Shown here: piece after piece, positions 36,936 to 51,083 of the stretch
Numbering within the stretch: the stretch's first letter is position 1
Layout of the letters: each line of letters opens with the position of its first letter
From: Amblyornis subalaris
Taxonomy: Eukaryota; Chordata; Aves; Passeriformes; Ptilonorhynchidae
Reading direction: 5' to 3'
Length of the DNA: 64,000 nt
NCBI GenBank assembly: GCA_018881555.1
Contig: JACAXG010000007.1
Span: forward strand, 448,643-512,642
Position numbers and translations under genes: made by a program
The notes under the pieces: generated by a model
Seen by the model: the letters and a program-made list of their open reading frames with translations, nothing else
Told to the model about the DNA's origin: nothing
Database searches by the model: none

Positions 36936-39900
36936 GTCTAATTAAGCCATTTATCAAACTTTTCCAAGTGGGTAGAGTGACAAATTAGCCCTATCTTCCA
37001 CCAACAATCTGATGGATGGGAAGATAAAGATGCAGAGGCTGTTATTTTAGCTGGAAGCTCTCCACTATATCAATTGTTTGGCCCCAAGCCAAAAGACCCT
37101 AAGAGCTGACAAGGACTAATGATGGGTCCATGAAGTTTATGCAGCGTGAGGCCTGACATCAAAGGAATCCAGCCTTATTAGCACTATCTCTGTGCCTTCT
37201 TCCTGGAAAAAAAAATACTCATTTGTTTTCTTAAAAAATTTTACTTAATCATTCTACTCTTTCAGTAAATGGAAAGAAAATTAAAACTGTAAATAACTTG
37301 GCACAATAATATATGGCTGACGAGTTCTGCTCTTCTCTACAAATATGAAGTGATTGTTATGACACTACTTTTAAGTAATGTCCACCAAGAGAGGCTGAGA
37401 CAGGTAGACTGCAAATAAGTTTCCCTGGGAGTCTTAACTTTTACCATAGTTTGCTTGGGAATACTTACACTCTTCCTAAGCATTCCCTTCTGGTGGTTTC
37501 AGGATACAGGTTTTGGGGTGAGGTGGATATTGGGCCTGACACTGTTCTTACGTGACAAGATCACCTTCAGTGTTTGTAACTTGTATCTTTCTCCCTTCTC
37601 CCAGTGTTTTTCTTTTAATATGCACCATTTTTACACGAAGTGGAAACTCTGTGTAGAAGGTGGAATGCAATGACTGGAAAGCAGGAAGAGGATATAACAG
37701 CCAGGATAACTTCTAAGGAAAAAAAATCAACAACCAAACAACAAAAACCTGTTTTGACATCTGATTAGAAAAGTTTAACAAAATAAGCCATTTCTGCACA
37801 TACTATATGTTACTCTGAACTGGAAGTAAAATCCATATATTTTTCACTGGAAAACTATTTAAAGACTATTTTTGATGTCCCATTTTTTATAACCTTTTTT
37901 TTCTCCTGTGAAAATAGGACAGTATTCAACCTGCTGGCAGGATTAGAAACTTAGGTATTGCTTTATCAAATCCAACTGCTCTACTCTAGCATAGCTCTAT
38001 ATTCATATATCTGATCTTTTCAACACAACATTTTTACAGTATGGAATTAAAAACAATAATGCAATGAAATGATGACAGCACTGGAAGTCAATGTAAAGCC
38101 ACATTCAGCACACCCTACAGTATTTTACCTTCATTTTCCAGTCTGGATTTCATAGTATGTGTAGAAGGAACACAGTGCAAAACTAGAGATGTAATCCATC
38201 TTCAACCTTCCTGCGTCTCAGTAAAATGCCCTGTATTATCCCTCTTCTATCACTCCCTATCCATCACAGCTCACTCCGAATGAACAAGTGGCTTTGCACT
38301 CCTGCAGCTTTCCTTTCTTGTTAGTTTTCCAAAGGGGATGTGCCATTTCATCTGCCACGCTGCTTTTGACCCTGAGACATCAAGGCAATTTACGTCCCAC
38401 TGGGATATCCATACGCTCTGATGTTTTTTGGGCAAATACAAAAAAAGCTTGGAGTATGTGAGATCCAACATAAACAATCACGGAAGAGACCTTTTAAATA
38501 CTAAAACCTTACCTGGCAATGTCAAACCCAGGAATTAAAATCACTGTAGTAATTCAATTTCTTTCTTCTTCCTGATGCAGTTAACATCTCCAAGTCTCTA
38601 TTGTACTTTCTTACTGGTAACAGGGCTGCTTAGGAACCACATTCTCTCTATGCCATCTCCTTGCAACACTTTGGATGAAACTCCCAATAAAGAAAATGCA
38701 CTGGTTGAAATTTTCTACTTAGAATTATACTTTTTTTCAATAAAAATGAAGTGTAATTATTATGGCAATATACAATTAAGTGTTCAAGTGTCATTGCTTC
38801 TAACTTAGGAAGGGGACTCCTTGAACAAAGAAGCTTATATGTAAATTGGCTGGAAATTAAATGAAAAAAAAGAAGAGATCAGTACTGAGGTTGCCAGTGA
38901 AGCAAACTGTTTGCTTACTTATGATTAGCAGCATGGTCATTGTCTGGCTGCCCTGGCATTCTGTAAATATGCCTGGGCAGGCTGTGATTTAAGGTTATTT
39001 AGAAGACAGTTATTCATTGCCTCAAGAGACAGGTAAAACAACAACTCTCTCAGTCACTCAGCTTGGTTAGGGGGGTAGTGGCTACAACTCAATCCTATTT
39101 AGCCTTTCTTCAGTAAAATAAAGGATTTTCCTTTTCTTTAAACATGGCTCCAATTACTCAATATAGCAAACTCATTCAGAATTACAAGCTTCAGATTTAT
39201 CAAAGGCTCCTGAATTTCTCACACACTTTAGCAAAGAAAGTTAAGAAATTTTGTTCTGTAATTTACAATTTATGACAAGATTCAATGAAAGACCTTAAAA
39301 AAGTTAGCTACAAAATAAATACTAATAATAAACTTACTCCACCCTGCACTTGTCTTTTATTTGCCAGAATCAGTTTGTTTTACTTCCTTAACACAACTTT
39401 AGAAAATACAACTACTCTGTGCATTTAGAGTTCCCACCTGGAAGCACAAACTTTAGCAGCTAACCCCAAGCTAGAATATAAACTCACTTTTCATTTCTGT
39501 TCTAAGGCAATGTGTAATTCAGAGCTGAGGGATACTCACACAATCTGCCATTAAATGTTGCCCAATAGATTCTGTGGAATGTAAGTCTGGTAGAAGAAAA
39601 CTGAAAAGCANACAAGCAAACCACCACTGCTGCTACTACAGCTACAGAGGGAAGTGCACAGGCATACAGAGCAGTAGGAATTTCGGCTTTTCCATCCTGC
39701 CTGTGAAACTGAACTGGAAAGACAGCAAATGAATCAGAGTGCAGAGNTACTGCTCAGCTTTGTCAATGGAAATACACATTTCAGCCATCAAAGGGATCTG
39801 GTTTTCACTTGTCTCGATTTTTTCTTCTTCTAAATCATATTAATGTTATGTCTTTTTTCACCTTTATTTTAGTCTCTTGCATTGGGAACAGTTTCTGATT

Positions 39901-42900
39901 TTAAGATGACTTTCACATGAGTATTAAGAGGGAAATTTTGCTCACTAAATGATACACGAAGAGAATAATCATTTCAGATCGTACGTCCTATTTAGCTATT
40001 TCCACTATCAGGAAATGATGGGTTGACCTACTTGTGTGTTACAAAAATAGCCAAGGATCTTTAAACAAAATCAATCCCATTGAGCTGAGCAGAAATGGAG
40101 AGGTGCAACATGCTCACAGCATGACCCCTTTGGGTGCCCATCCTGGTGCTGAAGCAGCAACGCTGTCAGAGTGTGTCTGGGGCTCAACACGACCTGGGCA
40201 TTACTGAAAAGCTCAAAAACTTTCTTTGGTACTTTCTACCAAAAAAGCCTGAAGTTCAACCATTCCACCAGCCTGCAGAGGTTTTGGACCTTGCTTTATC
40301 TACAGCTTGAATCTAGGTGTTGCCAGTCACTTCTGCAATGCTGATAACACGCACAAACCCTTTCACTGTCTCTATCATCATAACCATTGACAGAATTCTA
40401 TGATTCAATTAATCTTACCTCCTTTATTTTGTGCTGTTTGCTACTACCCCAGGGATGAATATTAGCAACTCTGCAGTGAACTGGGACTTTTTGCACAACG
40501 TCCTGTGGGCCACTAAGATACAGTTCACTATCAGAATGCTCAGCTGAGCCTCAAAGCCTTTACAGAGCATAGTAACTTCACTAGATGGCAGTGNAGAGAA
40601 ATATTACTTTACATCAATTTATTTTTTAATAGGAGAGGGAAACATCCCAGCAAGTCCTNCAGTTTTTAGGTGCTGTCTGTGTTAACACCAGATCACAAGA
40701 CAGCAATGCTCTCACCCACACAGAAACCCAGGGGCTTCTGCCCAGTTAAATCTCCNTGTTTGGGAAAGCATGGACACTCTTCCAGCACTAATGCAGAGAG
40801 ACAGGGAGCAACGTGCACTCCTCTTTGAAGGTTTTTTTCTCATAAGCTCAACCGTACCATGGTCCTTCCTGAAATACCAGGGAAAGACAAGTTCCAAAAA
40901 GAAAAACTTTTCAAAAGAAAATTGTCCTGAAAAACCAGAGACATCATCCCTCAAAGAATCTTAACAGTGATGCCATAAACANGATGAAGAAAATGAGTGA
41001 AGAGTAAGAATGAGGAAGCAAATGGTTCAAAGAGTTTTGTGAAGAATACTCTGTATTCGATAAAATCCTTTTCATCCACAAGAACTCCTTACAAATACGT
41101 TTGTTGGAAGAACTTAATGTACCTTACANATAACTCAAGAAACAAAGCATAATTTTTCAGACTCCTGACAAAACTCCAAGATGAAATACTTTAAGCAGCA
41201 AGTTCTGTAGCTTCTAAGGTTCAAAACCTTCAAAAATTCAATCTTTTGAATACAGAGAACTTATGCCTGCCAGTCCTTAGAAATTAATATACCTGAACAA
41301 CACTAAAGAACTAAAGCAGAGTGGATGATTTCAGCCAAGTGCATTACTTCAATTAAGAGATTATCAGCAAAATTCTCTAGAAACAATGGAACTGACTTTA
41401 TTTAGAATGTTCAGAAAACACAAATTATAAATTAGTACAATAAGGAGATGAAAAAAAGTTTGGTTTCTTCTAGCATCAGATGTAAAAAAATATTTTCTAA
41501 GGCTTGTTTCTTGCTGTGGGAGAAATACAAAAACCCCGATTCATCACCTAANTCACACTTCTCTAAACTATTCTTGCCTTTACCTTAACAATGTCCAAGA
41601 CTCTCCCCTCAGAGAGCAATACATTGTCCTCTGGCATCTCAGCTGCTCCCTCACCAAACTGTTTGCAATAGCAAGCAGAGATTCAGGATATTGAAAGTGC
41701 TGATAAAAAACAAACCCAGTTGTGTCGCAAGTGACTTCTTGACTTATGCCTGCTAAGCACAATTCAAAGGCTTGAACTTTTAAAGGCATAATTCTCTATA
41801 TTTATTTTTGTGTAAATACGAGCAGATGAGAAACGATTCCTTATGGCATTTCAATCTGTGAGATTTCCCTTACTTTTCCTCCTCACTGGCCATTGAGAAA
41901 CAGAAATATCTGGAAGTGCAATGCCCCAGAGTTTCATTAGTGACACGGTGGGTTGTATTCTCTGCACCTCACACATGGCTCTGGTCAAACAAACACACAC
42001 AATACACAGGGCTGTCAGATAAAGTACAACTTGTTGCCTAAACCAGCCTGATCAAAAATAAATGACTGCTCCCCAAGCATCAAGAGACAGGTAAAAATAA
42101 GGAGGAGATTATGTAGATTTCTAGGAAAAAACCCCACACTTCAGATTATCTTGGTGGATTCCCCCAGATGTAGACGCCATAAATAAATAGCTACAGCTTG
42201 ATANATTTGTGGAACTAAATACATCCAGCAGAAGCACAAAAGACCAACCTGACAAAACAGTGATGCAACTTGTGCTCACTCCAACCCCACTTACAGGGAA
42301 GTAATTTTCTTTCATAACTAACATTAAAGAGCTTCATGTTGGATGCCCTGGATGATACCAANATGCAATGAGACAGTCAGGTACCCTGGAAAAAAGCCAG
42401 AAGTCCTCTCCAATAGCTCAGATACTGACAAAACAGCCCTTTTAGTTTATTTACTGCACTCATTCAGTTCCTCTTTTTAAACTCTTAATTTAACCTTATA
42501 TGAGAGAGAGATCTCAGTTGCAAAGTAAATAGAACTGTTAAACCATGTCCTTCCACTTTCTCCCAAGCACACTCATAAATCACTGCACTGTGGATTTGCC
42601 TGGAAGCTGTGCCATCGTGTTAGTTTTAATTAAGTAGCCTTAAAGTAAGTGGCCAATCAATATTGATTCANATGGGTCTCACTGCACTAAGTCATCACAG
42701 TGTCTCAGGGTGTCGCTGATGTGAATATAATACCCTGGCTGGTCTGTCCACATTCATGTCAAATGAAGATTAAGAGTGAAAAGAAAATACTGAGCTATTT
42801 TCTTCTCTATAATGTACATCTGACCGAATACGGAGCAGAATCCCTTCCTTTTCAAAACTGTACAAGTATTTCCCAGTCTACTCAGTTTGCATTTAATTCC

Positions 42901-43931
42901 TCTGCACAGCACTTGAATTTTGTGCCACCACAAAAAATGTCATGACCTACATTTCCTGAAGTTTAGAAGGAGGACTTGTATGATGGATACNGGTTAAATC
43001 TGACCATAACCTGCCCAATACACTGCTTGCAATAAGAACTGAAAACTGCTGTATGATAGTTATGATAATACATTATTACAATAAGAGGCTCTCTTCCTTA
43101 TCCACTTCAAAATATAACTGTGTACAACAATTAAATGCATTATTAGGTTGACTGGCACTTGCATATCAATTTCTAAATTAAATTGATCTAACTCTGCAAA
43201 ACTTGCTCTGATTTCCTAGGACTTCAAGCATGTTTCTTCTCTGAAGGGAAGCAAGGGTTTAATTGTCCCATGTCTATAGGTGATTTCTGCCACAGCCTAG
43301 TTAGCTGACATGGGCCACGAAGACTATAATCTATTGTAAAGCCTCTCAGTTATCAGCTGATAGGTGCACAAGCTATTTTTATCCCCCACCAGGCCACCCA
43401 AAAGACTGCTGCAGTTTGAAGCTCTAGTTTAAAATTACTGCCTACTTTTACAGCAAATTATACTATGCCTTGATCGGGTTCTGCAGCTTAACTAATAGTG
43501 AAATAGAGCTGAAGACAGAGTGCCAGTTTACAAACTCAAGTTTTATACATCAGTAAATCCCTGACCAGAGTGGATTACAACATAAAACCCTGACAGACAC
43601 GTAGTTACAGCATAAGCAGGGAAATAACGCAGTATTTTTATTATCAGTCCCAAATCAGTTCTCTCCTAGAAAAATATCTCATCTCACAGCCTCTCATTCC
43701 TGCTCGGATTTGTATTACCTTTTCTAGCTAATGTTTAAAAAGAAATATTTGAGTTAGGGATGTACAGAGCTTATTCAACTTTTTTGCTACCCTTTTCTTT
43801 CACCAGCAATGAAAATCTGCAGTGCTGTGCTCTTTGCTACAGGTCACAGATGTGAGTTTTCAGCTTGTACAGTCACACTCTCTGTGTTTACTACGCAAAA
43901 CAGTTGTAACAGTATGCGGGAATGAAAAGCC

Positions 43932-44144
43932 CTAATTTTTGTGGAATTGAATGAATTGTATAAATTTTACTTCTGAATTGCCCTGGAAACTTGAAATTGT
44001 TACATAATTAAGAAAGCCATTCAGAAGTCTTTGCAGTCTTTCATTTTCTGGCTTTGATGCATTTGCCACTGGGGTTTTCACAGAACATTCAGCTTTCCAT
44101 ATGGTTTCATTTACATTTCTAACGCGAGAGACGCGGTTTGCCAT
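43932..44144 (-). other. Small open frame (70 codons) under a CpG cluster
   Basis: On the minus strand an ATG at 44144-44142 lies in a favourable context (A at -3, G at +4) and opens 70 codons to TAG at 43932. A further in-frame ATG lies upstream at 44165. The first codons fall in a tight CpG cluster (five CpG in 44123-44146), striking in a CpG-depleted window. The predicted peptide begins MANRVSRVRNVNETIWKAEC and is hydrophilic with no signal peptide or membrane segment. I recognise no homologue. It may be a microprotein, an exon piece, a conserved non-coding element that happens to be open, or chance. Confidence 0.15.
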
Positions 44145-45744
44145 CGTGTGGAGCTCAGGTCTCAATTGTAGGTCACATCTAACGAGGGGACATCTAGAAA
44201 ATGAGAAATTCCTAGCACCTCTGTGGTCAGCCCCGCTGAATAATTGCTGCAGTAGCTGAATTTTGCTGTACAGATGTTGGTAATTTGCTATTGAAAACCA
44301 CCAGTATCAAACTGTCAGAGTCAAGAAATGGCTTTAATTATTTCCTCCCTGGAGCACTAATAGCCATTACTTGAGCACTGCCAAAGCTGGAATCTGTTTG
44401 TGTGGGTGATTTCTTAGCACGTGGAGTGCAGGCAGCTTTACCTGCACTTGCCAGCCCTTTGCTCCCTCCTTGTGGAAGGAGATTGCTTCAGTCAAGGCCA
44501 GATCATCTGGAGACCACCTCCACGAATTCTCCCTATTTTCCCCGGCCACCAAAGACTAACATTGTTTTTCTGCTTCATTAAGTCCCGAAAATACAAGATA
44601 AATCAGACAGAAAGACCTTGGAAACAACTGTAAGAGGAAAAATCTTCTCTGGCAGGGAAAAATTAAACAAAAAAATCAGAAGCTACAGGAAACGTGGTGG
44701 GAAATTGTACCAAGAAAGAAGGTGAGGTCAGCAGGGCTACTGCAGGAGTCTCCTCATCGCTCTGCATAAGCACTGCCTGGGCTCTCCCTACTTGCAGCAA
44801 TGGGCACAAATAAAACCATCGTCAAAACCACACAGCTTAAAAAAATACATTGAAATTCAAGAGCAGGTCAAAATATTTTAAACATTTTACAGCAATTTCA
44901 ACATTATTCTTCCTCCTTCATCAAATAGATCCAAAACCCAGAAAAAATTATAAACTGATGTTAATGTGAACATTTCCACGGGAGCCTGCAAGGGGCTTTG
45001 GCTCATGCTTCAAAAGAAATTAAAACCCCTCCAAAATAACTCTTGGGCTAGGACTTTTTATTCTTCATTCCCATGCTGTATCGATTTGCGAAGACAATCT
45101 AACCTCTGCACCTCCAAAAGTTATCTTGTCTCTGAAGTGGGATAAGGTTCTCCCTAAATAATTTGAGGATTTTTAGTGCCTCTGACAGAGGNTATTAAGA
45201 AGTGCTGAACCAAAGTTTTCCTGAAGTCTGGGAGACTTTGTTTCCTAGAAGAGCAGAGAACGATGAGGGTGTTCCTGCAATATCCATGTGCTTGGGCAGC
45301 AATAAACTGCTGTTCCTTTGAAGTGCTCGCTTTGGATATTTGTGCATGTGGAGACGGAGAGTGTTTTCCCACATGCAGTAACCTTTCCCTCTGCTCACTG
45401 CACATCCCAGACTAAAGCAACATCNCAAATGTGGCACTGATGGTCTCTGGATTGCTCCAGAAGGGAATAGCCAAATATGGCTTATAAAAAAAAAGGAACA
45501 GTATAAGGAAAACCCGTCTAATGAAATATNTTGGGGTCCTTTTGGAAATCCTTGCCAGCCTAAAAGCCTTTAAGTCNTTAAGAGCTCACCTCTAAGTCAC
45601 GCAGCACGTTTGCTATTAATTTATCTAATGTTTTTGAGTATCAGCAAGGAAGAGGTCAAAGAATGTTTTAACTACACCTGGATTTTCCTTAATTTTTTTT
45701 TATTTCCTTTCTTTTTAGGTCAGCAATAAAATTTAAAAAACTTG

Positions 45745-45759
45745 AAAAAAAAAAAAAAA
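45745..45759 (+). repeat. Poly-A tract (A15)
   Basis: Fifteen adenines following 'aaaaaacttg'. It is a simple repeat. Confidence 0.88.
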
Positions 45760-46663
45760 GAGAAGCAGTTACTACTTTAAAACAAGTGGCTCAGAAAAGA
45801 GAGGAGAAAAATGGGGTTTCTTCATGCCCCAGTGAAGTCAAGACTTCCAGGTTTTGTTGAGTTTGAGAGGCATTAAGATATTTTTTCAAGCAAACTTGTG
45901 CAGTGAGTATTTCTGTGAGGTGATCACTTCTAATGGCAGTGATTGCTGTTGTCACACCTAAGCAGTGTGACAGACAACAAACACCCACGTGTCAGTAGCA
46001 AGGGCCAACTGACCATTAATGAGACTCTAACACTGATCAATAGAGGCTGATGATCAACAGCTATTAAAGTTCTGCTGTTATCCCTCCACGACAGCCAAGA
46101 GCATAAATAATAATGAGTTATGAAATGCTCCCTGGTGTCTCTGCACAGGCAGGAATTGCTCTGATTACAACANGCACTTCTTGTGTGTGGCACGTCTTAA
46201 GCACGGAATTGATACCTACGTACAGAACTTGGTGTCATCAACACCCAACTCACAGCTGAAACTACTTTGGAGTTTTGTTAAGAATGACAAGATTTGATGA
46301 ATGGAGATTAATGATTAAAATGCTTCAGCCTCTCTAAGTCCTCACACAATGTGATGGCAAATAAGTCTTCAAAGAGATTTATTTTTGTTCCTAGCAGCTG
46401 GATATCTAGAGCCTGCCGTTCCTGAGGGAGTCCCAGAGACCTACTTGATGATGGGAGTGTTTCACAGCTGTAAGAGACTCGGATTGTTAAACAATGACTT
46501 GAGCTGTAACATATTTTAGTGACTAGACTCTGAAAGCCCCGAGGTCCCTAATTGCCTGCAGGCAGCCTGCTTATCGCTGGAAACCTGGAGCTCCCATGTT
46601 GTAACATGAGGCAGTGAAAGCCTGTCTTAAACATGGAATTCAATTACAAGGAAATGATTCCAG

Positions 46664-46679
46664 AAAAAAAAAAAAAAAA
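46664..46679 (+). repeat. Poly-A tract (A16)
   Basis: Sixteen adenines following 'gattccag'. It is a simple repeat. Confidence 0.88.
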
Positions 46680-47702
46680 GACCCAACACACCTTTACACC
46701 CAATTTTTCTGCTGTCAGAGGGGCAGGTGGGCCAGGGGCTTGCTGACATCAGTAAGATGGATCCTTATTATCACTTACACAGGACAGCTGGTGTGAAAAT
46801 TAATTGTTTTCTGTACCTACAGACAACATTTATTTACAAGGCAATTACTCAATTACAAACACTTCCATTTGGAATTTGAATGGAAATTAAACTTGGACAA
46901 GGCCAGAAGAACATTTGTGAAGTCACAATGACAGAAGTAGAGCTTTTGTAAAGCATTTTCTAAGCCACGTGCACATTTAAAAATCACTTCAAAACCCTCA
47001 TCAAAGATTTAATTACAGGCTCTGTAGTGATCTGTGCTACCAAGCCTTGATTATTTCTGCAAAATATGCTACATTAACTTACATATGATGGAAATATAGA
47101 TTTAAATAGTTATAAACTATTATAATTAAAATTAAATAACCATAAACAAAATTAATGAATAACATTTTCTGGTTCATAGCCCTAGTTTTTAGGGAATTTA
47201 TTCACTAGCTGATTAGAATGACAAAAGTGCTCATTTTCTATCATGCAATCGAAATCTAACTACACAAAGTTCCAGCAGTGCCTTGAAATTAAAAAAATCT
47301 TACAAGTACCTTACTTTCAAAGAAGATAAATACATTAATAATTACTTTTAGAAGGCAAAAAAAATCCTCACTAAATCTGACATCCTTCTAAAATTTCTCT
47401 AAAAATTATTTAAGACAGTTTTCTAAATTTCCTGGTTAGTTTGGTTTCAATTCTGTAGCGAGACATTTTGAGGGATATTGTTCACATTAAATCCATTTTC
47501 CCTAAAAAATCTAGTTTTATTCCTATTTCAACTAGTCCTATTTCAGGCAGTGACAACAGTAGAATTAATCTACAAAAGAAACAACTATAACACCCCTTGA
47601 AAATTAATCTTTTTTAGAACCTCACACCTAATTGCCATGTGATAAAAGCTGGTGTGACACTTTGGGTCAAGATGAAGCAGCATTTTTGTACAATTATTTG
47701 TG

Positions 47703-47750
47703 TATTTGACATAATGTATTATATATTATATATTTGACAATAATGTATTA
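47703..47750. repeat. Imperfect tandem duplication, 28-bp period
   Basis: tatttgacataatgtatta (47703-47721) recurs as tatttgacaataatgtatta (47731-47750), one inserted base apart, with AT-rich spacer tatattata between. The copies differ by one indel only. Confidence 0.75.
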
Positions 47751-50700
47751 ATTATTACCATGTTCTGACATGTTTTATTGCTATGCGTGTTTTTGGTTAG
47801 TAATTTTCAGTGAGCATTACATTTTAAAGGCAGAAATACTCAACAGCTTTGGATTAAAAAAATTGCCAATAATGACAATTTTGAAGCCATTAGTTCTCCT
47901 GTGTCACTGTGCCAGAAATCAGACTGCTGGCACCATGCATGTGCATAGGTGAAGAGCAACTAAGGGAATATGGAGAAACTTCAGCTCCAAAGGTGGCTGA
48001 GATCAGTGGGTAAGAATCACCTGAGCAAAATAAAAAAGTTATTCCTGAACTATGAAGGAAGGGAAATACTTTAAATGAAACCCACGCTTTGGAANTGCCA
48101 CTGCTCATTTACATGGAGTAAGTGGAAGATCTCACGGCACTCTGTGGACTTGAAACATTTTTACAATAAAGGGATACTCCAGGAGGACAAATGACTGTTC
48201 TGCAGTCTCCCATTTCTCCAGGGATAATGCCAAACCCATGTTTTTCCTTAAAAAAGTCTTAAATTCCTCAGAAAAAAAAAAATCACACTTACATCTTTTC
48301 TGCAGTAGTTTGGCACAGTTCTTTCCTGTGTACTTCTTAACACAACAGACAGGGAACCTTTTTCCTAGCTGGTAATGAAGCTGTCACCTTCCCAAGAGAC
48401 TGACACACAAGGCTGCTCAAAACTGATCCTCCCTCCTTTCCAAGCCCCTTGACTTCCATAAGAAGGAAAACCCAGAAAAATCTCACCCATTTGAGGATGG
48501 AGAAATGGGGGAGCTTTCTTTTCCCTGTGGGTGACTCATTACTCCAACTTCCAACAACTCTTGGCCTTCNGGTGGCTTTTCCCCCCATGTGTTGAAGTAT
48601 AAATAGATGTAGATAACGATGAATTTTAATTACCACCTGAAGCTCTTACAGGATCAGGTCTGGAAGGANGGAGGTTTCAGTGTGTCCTCAGCTGTGGAAC
48701 GAGAGACAGGTGCAGGCAACAAAAAAAAAAGGCCTGTTCTAATGACTCCTCTTCAATGCAGCTGGTTTAACAAGAGCACAGAGGTTTTTTTGGACCATGC
48801 TTGGAAAACGGGAATTTCCATCTCTTTGTTCTTAATGTACTGTGCAGAAAGGTCACTTGTTCTGGCAGTGGCTAATATGTGACATCTGAGCAGCTCCTTA
48901 ACAGGGTAAATTGCTGTAGTTCAGAGGTATAAATAGCCCCAGCAGCACTCACCAGCCGNGGATCCGCTCAAAAACGCTTTTGATTAATTTCCTGTTGCCG
49001 GGTTGGTCTTCAAATGCCTCTAGAGAACTTCCTGGCAGTGCAGCGAAACCCCATTTGCAGAGTGGCATTTCCACAGTTTTGCCTTTGATTCCCAAGCCAA
49101 CNCTTGATGCCTCCTATTGATCACATTCACCCACCTCTGCCAGGGGCCTCGGCAGGGAGCCAGCTCAGGAGCCTTCCCGGTGCAATCTGGACTGGCCCCA
49201 TGCAGATGAGNTGTGGCTTTAATGCTTCCTGTCCACCATCTGCTCATTTCTCCCCCTGTATTTGTCAGTCCAGGGAGCCCTCACCGTGTGGAAGGACTCT
49301 GTGCCCTTCTTCCTCTGGCACGTAAGGCTGGAAGATTTAAATGTGCTGCTCCTTCANTTCCCAGTGTAGATTTATGGCTCTTCGCTCTTAAAGGATTTGT
49401 TGTTCAGCAGCACTTAAATGACCATCAAATACTGATTAAAAAACTCCAGTTCCATTGGAGTACTTTTGAGTAATTTGGCTTTAAATACTGCTGCAGGACA
49501 CATGNCATTTATAGTCACAAGACTGATTTACTAAAAGCAGTTGCAGNAAGAGGTGTTTGAGCAGCAGAACCNGAAGTTCACATGGCAAACCTCAGAGCAA
49601 GGTCTTTTTTTCCACCAGGTTGTAACATTATGATTATGAGCTCAATTCTTCTGACACCCACATGAGTTCTGATGAAGTGTAACTAAACTCATAGAAGCTC
49701 TTGATGGAGAACATGTACAGTCCTCAAGACCAGCAAGTGATCAAGTTTTTGTGTCCATGTGTACAGCTGAGATTTTACTTCAAGGTAGGGAAAATGGAAG
49801 CAGCTGGAAGGCAGAAGGACAGAAGATTCTCTTAGGGCTTCTCTCCTGAATGCCACTGACCACCCCCAGGTAGGTCAGGGGAAGTGGGCCAGAGGCAGGA
49901 CCCCGAGTCAGCAGTTTAGGCACAGTCCTTGCCACCCCTCTGCTTCCTGGCTGTCAATTCAGCATCACTCCCCTAGAAAAGTAACTGGCAGAGACCCAGG
50001 TAAGANGGCAAAAATGAAAAAAGATAGCATTTTATGCCAGATTTTGGGCCACAAAGTGATAGCGTGGAGACGGAAAAGTGTTCNCATCCCAACCTGCCTG
50101 TACCCCATCTGTTTGCAACAAGATACTTAGTCCCTGTGTAAAGCAGAGGGAAAAGAGATGGGTTTGTTTTTTTATTACACATTCATGTAGATTTTGAAAG
50201 GAGGAAACCAAGCAAGCCAAAATTAAATATAATTTTCTCTTTTTCCCCATAGACTCAGTCTGGATGGATGCCAAACCACATTTCNGAGGGGTGAGAAAGT
50301 CCCAACATCTGCTTCTGGTGTAACTGTTTGTATCTTCACTCTAAGAAAATTAGGTTTGAAATAATCTCAAATTGTCTGACACCTGTATCCTATTAGAAGT
50401 GACACACGGAAACACCTTCAGCGTACTGAATTTAGCACCATGTCAACAGTTTAAAGCGAACAGGAAAAAAAATGGTAAAACTCATTGCTTCCCAGTTTCT
50501 GCTGAAGCAGACCTGGTGTCATTGCATACGATCCTACTGCAAGCTGGATCCATAAATGTAATGGGGATTGAACCAGCAGTTATAACATGGTTTGTGTCCC
50601 TGGCTATAGCTGGAATTAAATTCAGCATGCGCCTCAAGGTGACTGGAGCATTTTGAGCTCAGTGCAGGCACACCTGTGGGCTGGGTGCCAGCCAGCACGT

Positions 50701-51083
50701 AGGACACGGACACAGCAATTTCAGGGACACTTCTTCCTTAAGTTCAGCTATGAAGCTCAAGTCTGGCAACTTGCAGCTTATGGAACTAGCAAGTAGGGAT
50801 TGATTTTTAACTCTCTTTCCAAACCTATGTAACCTCCCACTTGCAAATTCCTCACTTTTAGGAACAGATCTGGTGACCTTTTCCCAGATAACATACAGAC
50901 AGTAAGATGCAAGTTATTCTGAGATGGACATTTGTTAAAATTCATAAAACTTTATGACTGCTATAAAATTTATACTACCTAAAAATACACTATCCATTAC
51001 AAAGACAAATGTCTTCCCATTTNTTTTTTAAACATGCTCCTTTGAGAACTTTGAATCAATTGGTTTTGAGAGATTGTTTTTCA

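Larger units (their letters stand above)
35203..43931. other. Non-coding stretch
   Basis: GC falls after about 35.6 kb and the sequence stays AT-rich. No gene or clear interspersed repeat recognised. Listed separately are the POU/homeodomain-like patch (36060-36110) and the A-rich tract (36906-36935). gctcagctgagc, a 12-bp perfect palindrome containing an E-box, is at 40538-40549. The words attctatgattca at about 40393 resemble a CR1 terminus but have no CR1 body. Confidence 0.55.
44145..51083. other. Non-coding stretch
   Basis: Mostly AT-rich, especially 46.8-47.9 kb. Poly-A runs are at 45745-45759 and 46664-46679, and a tandem duplication is at 47703-47750. An 8-bp inverted repeat, agtgcagg/cctgcact (44425-44432 with 44441-44448), is present. 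No gene recognised. The frames at 48.3-49.5 kb and 50372-50656 overlap each other or show no family resemblance. Confidence 0.55.

Noticed and set aside
40386..40402. CR1-terminus-like words attctatgattca
   Set aside because: No preceding CR1 motif (ccttccaaccc...). A 13-base match in AT-rich DNA is not enough.
39022..42096. 16-base exact repeat caagagacaggtaaaa at about 39023 and 42080
   Set aside because: A shared 16-mer is close to chance expectation in 64 kb, and the flanks are unrelated.
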